A stretch of 10,455 nt of DNA from Clostridiales bacterium (GTDB lineage Bacteria; Bacillota; Clostridia; UBA1381), in assembly GCA_003453455.1 (NCBI GenBank), contig DMLG01000057.1, positions 1 through 10,455 on the forward strand. Direction: 5' to 3'. Position 1 is the stretch's first letter, and each line of letters begins with the position of its first letter. Shown here in pieces: positions 5,932 to 10,455 of this stretch. Made by a program: the position numbers and the translations under genes. The notes beneath the pieces are model-generated. The model did not search any database. It was given only the letters and a program-made list of their open reading frames with translations, and was not told where the DNA came from.

Positions 5932-8186
5932 ATTTTTATATCTTCACTTTCAAATTTCACGCGTTTTAATCTTAGTGCGTTGCTTACAACGCATACACTT
6001 GACATACTCATAAAAAGTGCGCCAAGCATAGGACTCAGTTTTACCCCAAAGACAGGATAAAGCACTCCTGCCGCTATCGGAATACCGATAACATTATAGA
6101 AAAATGCCCAGAACAGATTTTCCTTTATATTCTTCATAACTTTCTTTGAAAGTTTGAGCGCGTTTGGCACTGCCAAAAGATTATCTCCCAAAATAACAAT
6201 ATCGCTGCTTTCAATAGCTGCGTCTGTTCCGCCGCCTATTGCAATACCCACATCGCTTGCCATAAGCGCAGGTGCGTCATTTATTCCGTCGCCAACCATC
6301 GCGACCTTTTTGCCGCCCTTCATAAGCTCACGAAGCTTTTGCTCCTTATCCTTTGGCATAACATTAGCTATGACTGTTTTTATCCCTGATTTTCTTGCAA
6401 TTTCGCCTGCCGAAAGCTCATTATCTCCTGTCAGCATTACGACCTCGGCTCCCATATTGCAAAGTTCTTCTGTTGCCCGCTTAGCACTCGGTCTTATTGT
6501 ATCCGAAATCGCCAACATTCCTATTGCAGTCTTTTCTTCTATGACAAATATGACTGTCTTACCCTGCTTTGAAAGCTCATTGTATTTATCTTTAAACCCG
6601 GAAATATCTATACCATTATCGTCAGCAAATTTCTTCTTGACCGCAAAACACTCTTTTCCGTCTATATTTGCCTTTACACCTATTCCGAAAAGCGCTTCAA
6701 AATTATCCGATTGAAGTCCTTTTATTGAATTTTCCTCAGCATACCGTAAAATTGCTCCTGCTATCGGGTGTTCGCTCTTTTCTTCAAGTGCAGCCGCTAT
6801 TGGCAAAAACCGTTCCCCATCCCCTACGCAGTCGGTTACTTTTGGAACTCCTTCTGTTATTGTACCCGTTTTGTCAAAGACCACGCAATCAATAGAATGT
6901 GCCGTTTCAAGCGCCTCGCCTGATTTTATCAAAATCCCGTTTTCCGCACCCTTTCCCGTACCTACCATAACGGCAACGGGCGTTGCAAGTCCTAACGCGC
7001 ACGGGCATGATATAACAAGCACGCATATTCCAAAGGAAAGTGCATCCTCAAATGCCGCACCAAATGCGAGCCATATTACAAATGTTATTAAAGCTATCAG
7101 CATAACTATCGGCACAAAAACAGCAGAAATCCTATCTGCAAGCTTTGAAACAGGCGCTTTTTTGCCGGATGCCTCTTCTATCAGGCGCACAATTTCGGAA
7201 AAAGTTGTGTTTTCGCCCACTCTCTCTGCCCTAATGCGTATGTATCCCGATTTATTTACCGTTGACGCCGTAACCTTATCACCTATGCGCTTTTCTGCCG
7301 GTATGCTCTCTCCCGTTAGCATTGACTCATCTATAAGCGTTTCACCAAAAATTATTTCGCCGTCACACGGCAAGCTCATACCGGGTTTTGCGACAACAAC
7401 ATCACCTATTTTGAGGCTTTCTACATCAATTTCCTTTTCCTCGTCATTCTCCAAAATAACCGCCGTTTTAGGCGACAAATTCATAATTTTTTCTATCGCC
7501 TCGCTTGTCTTGCCCTTTGCGCGCGCCTCAAAATATTTCCCTAATGTGATAAGCGTCGGTATCATAGCAGCTGTTTCAAAATATAAATTATGCCGATATC
7601 TTTCTACTATTTCAAAATCACCTGCACCTAAACCATAGCTCATACGGAAAATCTCAAATATTCCGTAAACAAGCGATACTCCCGAGCCTACTGCAATCAA
7701 GCTATCCATATTGGGAGATGCGGAAATCAGCGCAGAAAATCCGTTTTTATAATATTTTCTATTTATAAAAACAACAGGAATACATATCAAAAACTGCAAA
7801 AATGCATAACTCACCGCATTTTTTTCACCCATCAAAAATTTGGGCAGCCAAAATCCCAACATATGCCCCATTGACACATACATAAGCGGAAGCAAGAATA
7901 TAAGGGACACAAAAAAGCGCTTTTTAAGTTTTTGTGACTCCTTTTCCTTTGGCAGCGCTGCTTTTTGAGATGAGGCGCCCTTTATCTGCGCCCCATACCC
8001 CAAACTTACAACCTTTTCTATAATAGCATCGTTATTTATTTTTGATTCGTCATATTCTACCTGCATAGTTTCAGTCAGCAAGTTTACCTCGGCTTTTCCT
8101 ACCCCATCCATTTTAGATACGGCATTCTGAATTCTTGCAGAGCAAGCAGAACAGCTCATTCCTGTTATATCAAATTTCTCCCGCAT
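5724..8186 (-). CDS. copA: Copper-exporting P1B-type ATPase with an additional C-terminal CopZ-like domain
   Basis: This membrane pump exports Cu(I) using ATP. In the 820 residues: an N-terminal heavy-metal-associated domain (about 3-68) with GMSCSAC; eight predicted membrane segments; the actuator TGES (291-294); the transport motif CPC (394-396); the phosphorylated aspartate D438 in DKTGT; SEHP with H473; and the hinge GDGINDAP (632-639). YN in the seventh helix and MSMSSVCVVSNALRL in the eighth match the Cu(I)-type (P1B-1) signature. Unusually, a second metal-binding domain with GMMCMHC (764-770) is attached at the C-terminus after a short charged linker; it looks like a fused CopZ chaperone. 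ATG 8186 has GGAGGG (8197-8192) five bases upstream. The gene has its own consensus promoter inside the upstream tepA-like gene. No CsoR or CopY gene lies in the window. Silver is a possible second substrate. Confidence 0.95.
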   Translation of the reverse strand: MREKFDITGMSCSACSARIQNAVSKMDGVGKAEVNLLTETMQVEYDESKINNDAIIEKVVSLGYGAQIKGASSQKAALPKEKESQKLKKRFFVSLIFLLPLMYVSMGHMLGFWLPKFLMGEKNAVSYAFLQFLICIPVVFINRKYYKNGFSALISASPNMDSLIAVGSGVSLVYGIFEIFRMSYGLGAGDFEIVERYRHNLYFETAAMIPTLITLGKYFEARAKGKTSEAIEKIMNLSPKTAVILENDEEKEIDVESLKIGDVVVAKPGMSLPCDGEIIFGETLIDESMLTGESIPAEKRIGDKVTASTVNKSGYIRIRAERVGENTTFSEIVRLIEEASGKKAPVSKLADRISAVFVPIVMLIALITFVIWLAFGAAFEDALSFGICVLVISCPCALGLATPVAVMVGTGKGAENGILIKSGEALETAHSIDCVVFDKTGTITEGVPKVTDCVGDGERFLPIAAALEEKSEHPIAGAILRYAEENSIKGLQSDNFEALFGIGVKANIDGKECFAVKKKFADDNGIDISGFKDKYNELSKQGKTVIFVIEEKTAIGMLAISDTIRPSAKRATEELCNMGAEVVMLTGDNELSAGEIARKSGIKTVIANVMPKDKEQKLRELMKGGKKVAMVGDGINDAPALMASDVGIAIGGGTDAAIESSDIVILGDNLLAVPNALKLSKKVMKNIKENLFWAFFYNVIGIPIAAGVLYPVFGVKLSPMLGALFMSMSSVCVVSNALRLKRVKFESEDIKMEEKKMKKVKIDGMMCMHCVAHVKEAFQKENIDADVVLEEKCAYIPDGVDEEKVREIVKNSGYTFLGIE

Positions 8187-8219
8187 AATTACCCTCCGCT
8201 AACTATCTTGACAGGTCCG

Positions 8220-8248
8220 ATTATATCACTTCTCGCCGCTTTTGTCAA
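8220..8248 (-). promoter_or_regulatory. Full-consensus promoter for copA, inside the end of the tepA-like gene
   Basis: On the minus strand TTGACA (8248-8243), exactly 17 bases, and TATAAT (8225-8220) match the sigma-A consensus in all twelve positions; TG before the -10 adds an extended element. The -35 is within the last codons of the upstream protease gene. The site suggests strong copA transcription, presumably held by a repressor. TTGACA recurs inverted at 8208-8213, giving a 6-base inverted repeat around the start region, but I see no recognisable CsoR or CopY operator. Confidence 0.8.
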
Positions 8249-8903
8249 TTTTTTTCTCATCGATAAGATTATACAGACATTCAAGGGCATCGTGAAGCGT
8301 CCCCACATTATCAATAAGTCCGCATTCTACTGCTTTTTCCCCAAAAAGTACAGTTCCGACATCATTTGCTATTTCGTCAGTTGCAAGCATTAGCTTTTTA
8401 TACGCCTCAAAATCAATTTTTGAATGGCGGTCAATAAAATCTATTATCCTGTCCTGCATACGCATCATATACTGAAATGTCTGCGAAACACCGATAACCA
8501 CTCCATTTGTGCGCATAGGGTGCACCGTCATCGTAGCAGAGCGTGCAATAAAAGAAACATCAGCAGAAACTGCCAAAGGTACACCTATTGAATGACCTCC
8601 CCCTAAAACAAGCGAAACTTTTGGTTTAGAAAGCCCTGAAATCATCTCCGCAATCGCCAGCCCTGCCTCAACATCACCTCCAACGGTGTTTAATAAAATC
8701 AAAAGTCCCTCAATTTTGTCATCTTCTTCAATACGCACAAGCTCAGGCAAAACATGTTCATATTTTGTTGTTTTGCAGCTATTATCCGCCAGATTATGCC
8801 CCTCAATTGTTCCTATAATATTAAGACACTTTATTGATGCACGCTTGCTTTTTACGGCTATCACGCCACCTGATTCATATTCTTCCTGATTTTCATTCTT
8901 CAT
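8226..8903 (-). CDS. tepA: TepA-like serine protease of the ClpP/crotonase fold
   Basis: The 225-residue protein matches the ClpP-fold subfamily that includes Bacillus TepA, a cytosolic protease linked by name to protein translocation. Visible: NTVGGDVEAGLAI (72-84), the glycine-rich oxyanion region; GGGHSIGVPLA (101-111) with the probable nucleophile S105; and TVHPMR (126-131) with H128 of the catalytic pair. There is no signal peptide. The ATG at 8903 is chosen because AAGGTGA (8915-8909) lies five bases upstream; the frame extends five codons to a TTG that overlaps that site. In Bacillus tepA lies beside spoIIIE/ftsK, which is absent here; instead copA follows after 39 bases, with its own promoter, so the two need not be one operon. 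I found no convincing promoter in the AT-rich stretch upstream. The tepA symbol is by similarity only. Confidence 0.85.
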   Translation of the reverse strand: MKNENQEEYESGGVIAVKSKRASIKCLNIIGTIEGHNLADNSCKTTKYEHVLPELVRIEEDDKIEGLLILLNTVGGDVEAGLAIAEMISGLSKPKVSLVLGGGHSIGVPLAVSADVSFIARSATMTVHPMRTNGVVIGVSQTFQYMMRMQDRIIDFIDRHSKIDFEAYKKLMLATDEIANDVGTVLFGEKAVECGLIDNVGTLHDALECLYNLIDEKKIDKSGEK

Positions 8904-8935
8904 TTTTATCACCTTCAATTATTTTTTTATATTAT

Positions 8936-8964
8936 TTGCATTTTTGTAAAAAATATGTTATAGT
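8936..8964 (+). promoter_or_regulatory. Promoter for the SCP2-like gene
   Basis: TTGCAT (8936-8941), a 17-base spacer and TATAGT (8959-8964) with TG one base before it (extended -10) predict a start near 8971 and a leader of about 60 bases before the ATG at 9031. The surrounding sequence is very AT-rich and offers other weaker -10 matches, such as TATAAT at 8970-8975. Confidence 0.45.
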
Positions 8965-9030
8965 ATGCATATAATGCTTATTTTTTACATATAATTTTAA
9001 GTATAACAAATATTTAGAAAGGGTGATTTT

Positions 9031-9477
9031 ATGTATTTTGAAGAAGCATTCGGAAAAATCAAAACTTCTCTTAAAAAGACAAAGGTGAAGGCTTTGGACA
9101 ACCATTTTGCCATTCAGGTAAGAATGACTGATTACGACTGCGGCGGTACATTTTATATTGAACAAAAGGACGGCAGGTTCTTTGTAGAGCCTTATAACTA
9201 CTTTGATTTTGACGCCGATGTAGAGGCTGCGTTTAAAGACATCAAAGATATTGCTGACGGAAAGCTGGATATGAAAAAAGCGGTAAATGACGGAAAGCTT
9301 ATAATAAGCGGAAATCTTGAAGAGCTTTTAAGCTATGCAGACCAGCTTAAAAAGCCTGAAAAAAAGATTGTGGCTAAAAGCACTGCAAAAAAACCGGCAG
9401 CAAAAAAGACAGCTGTTAAGAAAACAGAAAAAAAGGCCGAAACTGCGAAAAAGGCTACAAAGAAATCAGATAAATAA
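9031..9477 (+). CDS. SCP2-like lipid-binding-type domain with a histone-H1-like lysine tail
   Basis: The 148-residue protein has two parts. Residues 1-106 resemble the SCP2 (sterol carrier protein 2) fold as found in small bacterial proteins: GGTFYIEQKDGRFFVEP, then DADVEAAFKDIKDIADGKLD, then NDGKLIISGNLEELL. Such domains bind hydrophobic ligands, but the bacterial ones are mostly uncharacterised. Residues 107-148 are a disordered basic tail with 18 lysines in 42 residues, built of AKK/VKK/TKK units with Ala, Thr and Pro, like histone H1 C-termini and bacterial H1-like proteins. The tail could bind nucleic acid, anionic lipid or polyphosphate; no evidence decides. The ATG has AAAGGGTGA a few bases upstream. 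A terminator follows 7 bases after the stop, so the gene is probably monocistronic, with limited read-through into yitT. Confidence 0.75.
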   Translation: MYFEEAFGKIKTSLKKTKVKALDNHFAIQVRMTDYDCGGTFYIEQKDGRFFVEPYNYFDFDADVEAAFKDIKDIADGKLDMKKAVNDGKLIISGNLEELLSYADQLKKPEKKIVAKSTAKKPAAKKTAVKKTEKKAETAKKATKKSDK

Positions 9478-9484
9478 ACCAAAG

Positions 9485-9521
9485 AAAAGACGCGCTTTAA
9501 CTATCTTGCGTGTCTTTTTTT
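9485..9521 (+). terminator. Intrinsic terminator after the SCP2-like gene
   Basis: AAAAGACGCGC (9485-9495) and GCGTGTCTTTT (9508-9518) pair over 11 bases with one G-T wobble around a 12-base loop, followed by a T run to 9521. The next gene's ribosome site begins at 9526, so yitT expression needs either read-through or a promoter I could not identify. Confidence 0.85.
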
Positions 9522-9537
9522 GTTTAGGAGTATTATC

Positions 9538-10374
9538 GTGTATAAAAAAATCAGATCCACTTTAATCATTTTTACAGGAATAACTTTAACTGCCTTTGGG
9601 GTTAGTCTTTTTTATATACCTAATAAAATCGTAACAGGCGGCGTTTCGGGGATTGCTGCGATTTTATTTACAACAGGCTTTCCCCCCGGTATGGTTTATT
9701 TTTTTATAAACTCATGTTTAGTATTTGCAGGAGGAAAGGTTTTAGGAAAAAAATTCGGAGCTATATCACTTGTTTCAACTCTTCTTCTCTCCCTTTTAGT
9801 GCAGTTATTTTCAGAACTGCCCCCCGCAACAAACAATCTCTTTTTAGCCGCATTTTTTGGCAGTACAATTTCAGGGCTTGGGACAGCACTCACATTTTCT
9901 GAAAATGCGAACACCGGCGGAAGCGACATAGTCGGCAGGCTTATACAGCATAAAGTCCCTTATTTCCCCATAGGCAGACTTCTTTTGATTATCGACAGCA
10001 TTATAATTTTCATTTCTATTTTGATTTTCCGTAATACAGAGCTTGCACTCTACGGAGTTTTCGGACTCATAATTTCAAGTATTGTAATTGACTTTTTTAT
10101 CGATAAGCTAAATCAATCAAAACTTGCACTTGTAGTTACTGAAAAAGGCGATGAAATATCAATAGCAATTATGGAAAACAGCAAGCGGGGAGTTACTATC
10201 CTTTCCGCAAAAGGAGCATACTCAAAAAATGATAAAAAGTTGCTTATTTGTGCTATAAAGAATAATCAGATGCCCGATTTCCACAAGATGATAAAGGCAG
10301 CCGACGAAAATGCCTTCATAATTTTCTTAAAATCAGAAAAGATTTTTGGCACGGGGTTTTATGTTTATCAATAA
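9538..10374 (+). CDS. YitT-family integral membrane protein (YitT_membrane plus DUF2179)
   Basis: The 278-residue protein has five or six hydrophobic segments in the first 190 residues (about 8-27, 34-63, 75-92, 101-120, 146-164 and 168-188). A soluble C-terminal domain of about 85 residues, beginning SKLALVVTEKG and ending in a KIFGTGF motif, matches the DUF2179 domain of YitT-type proteins. IPNKIVTGGVSGIA after the first segment and NANTGGSDIVGRL are typical family blocks. The transported substrate is not established for the family, and no substrate is assigned here. The GTG at 9538 is taken as start because AGGAG (9526-9530) lies seven bases upstream; an in-frame TTG at 9520 lies in the terminator's T run. 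No clear terminator is seen in the 81 bases that follow. Confidence 0.9.
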   Translation: MYKKIRSTLIIFTGITLTAFGVSLFYIPNKIVTGGVSGIAAILFTTGFPPGMVYFFINSCLVFAGGKVLGKKFGAISLVSTLLLSLLVQLFSELPPATNNLFLAAFFGSTISGLGTALTFSENANTGGSDIVGRLIQHKVPYFPIGRLLLIIDSIIIFISILIFRNTELALYGVFGLIISSIVIDFFIDKLNQSKLALVVTEKGDEISIAIMENSKRGVTILSAKGAYSKNDKKLLICAIKNNQMPDFHKMIKAADENAFIIFLKSEKIFGTGFYVYQ

Positions 10375-10455
10375 ACTTTTGATAAAAGCTCCGTCTGCGG
10401 GCGTAGAAATAAGATAGCAGTTTTGTTATATCGGAAATTATCTCAATTTGAGGTA

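Noticed and set aside
6154..7638. Long plus-strand open frames opposite copA
   Set aside because: They are antisense shadows of the P-type ATPase coding sequence, without ribosome sites or recognisable domains.
8187..8219. CopY (TACAnnTGTA) or CsoR-type operator downstream of the copA promoter
   Set aside because: No match to either pattern; only a 6-base inverted TTGACA pair is present.
9520..9540. TTG start at 9520 for the YitT-family gene
   Set aside because: It falls within the terminator T run and before the AGGAG site; GTG 9538 fits the ribosome site.
10378..10390. Short CTTTT/AAAAG hairpin after the YitT-family stop as a terminator
   Set aside because: Only five A-T-rich pairs and no T run after it on the plus strand.
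10316..10453. Minus-strand open frame entering from the right edge
   Set aside because: It would overlap the end of the YitT-family gene by 59 bases, shows no family resemblance I trust, and its start is outside the window. The two other minus frames stop within about 20 bases of the edge. The plus strand after 10374 also shows no supported gene.

Overview
This window is AT-rich and compact, with purine-rich Shine-Dalgarno sites, GTG as well as ATG starts, and intrinsic terminators. A TepA-like protease, a YitT-family membrane protein, an Sfp-type phosphopantetheinyl transferase and a DUF4037-like protein point to a low-GC Gram-positive organism, most likely an anaerobic Clostridia lineage. 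That assignment is inferred from gene content; no rRNA or marker gene is present.

Layout, left to right. (1) Positions 2-2822, plus strand: the 3' end of an aromatic amino acid operon, with aroA (5'-truncated), tyrA and a type I DAHP synthase. Reading frames overlap at both junctions and a symmetric terminator closes the unit. (2) Positions 2826-3842, minus strand: an Sfp-type phosphopantetheinyl transferase, then a 214-base intergenic stretch, then an 81-residue conserved-looking hypothetical protein. The intergenic stretch holds a promoter, a long base-paired leader and a terminator hairpin just upstream of the small gene's ribosome binding site. It looks like a riboswitch- or attenuator-type leader of a class I cannot name. 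(3) Positions 3905-5723, plus strand: two overlapping genes, a TPR protein with two CxxC pairs and a DUF4037-like nucleotidyltransferase-fold protein. (4) Positions 5724-8903, minus strand: a TepA/ClpP-like protease gene and a CopA copper-exporting P1B-ATPase gene. copA has a full consensus promoter inside the end of the protease gene. Its C-terminus is a fused CopZ-like domain that keeps its own in-frame ribosome binding site and ATG. (5) Positions 8936-10374, plus strand: an SCP2-like protein with a histone-H1-like lysine tail, a terminator, and a YitT-family membrane protein. The last 81 bases hold nothing I can assign.

The genes fall into separate small units rather than one pathway: shikimate/tyrosine synthesis, carrier-protein activation, an uncharacterised two-gene unit, copper export, and envelope or unknown functions. 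The best leads are the structured leader at 3087-3240, the copA-copZ fusion with a possible internal start, the TPR/DUF4037 pair and the SCP2-lysine-tail fusion. I saw no tRNA, rRNA, CRISPR array, transposase or phage gene.
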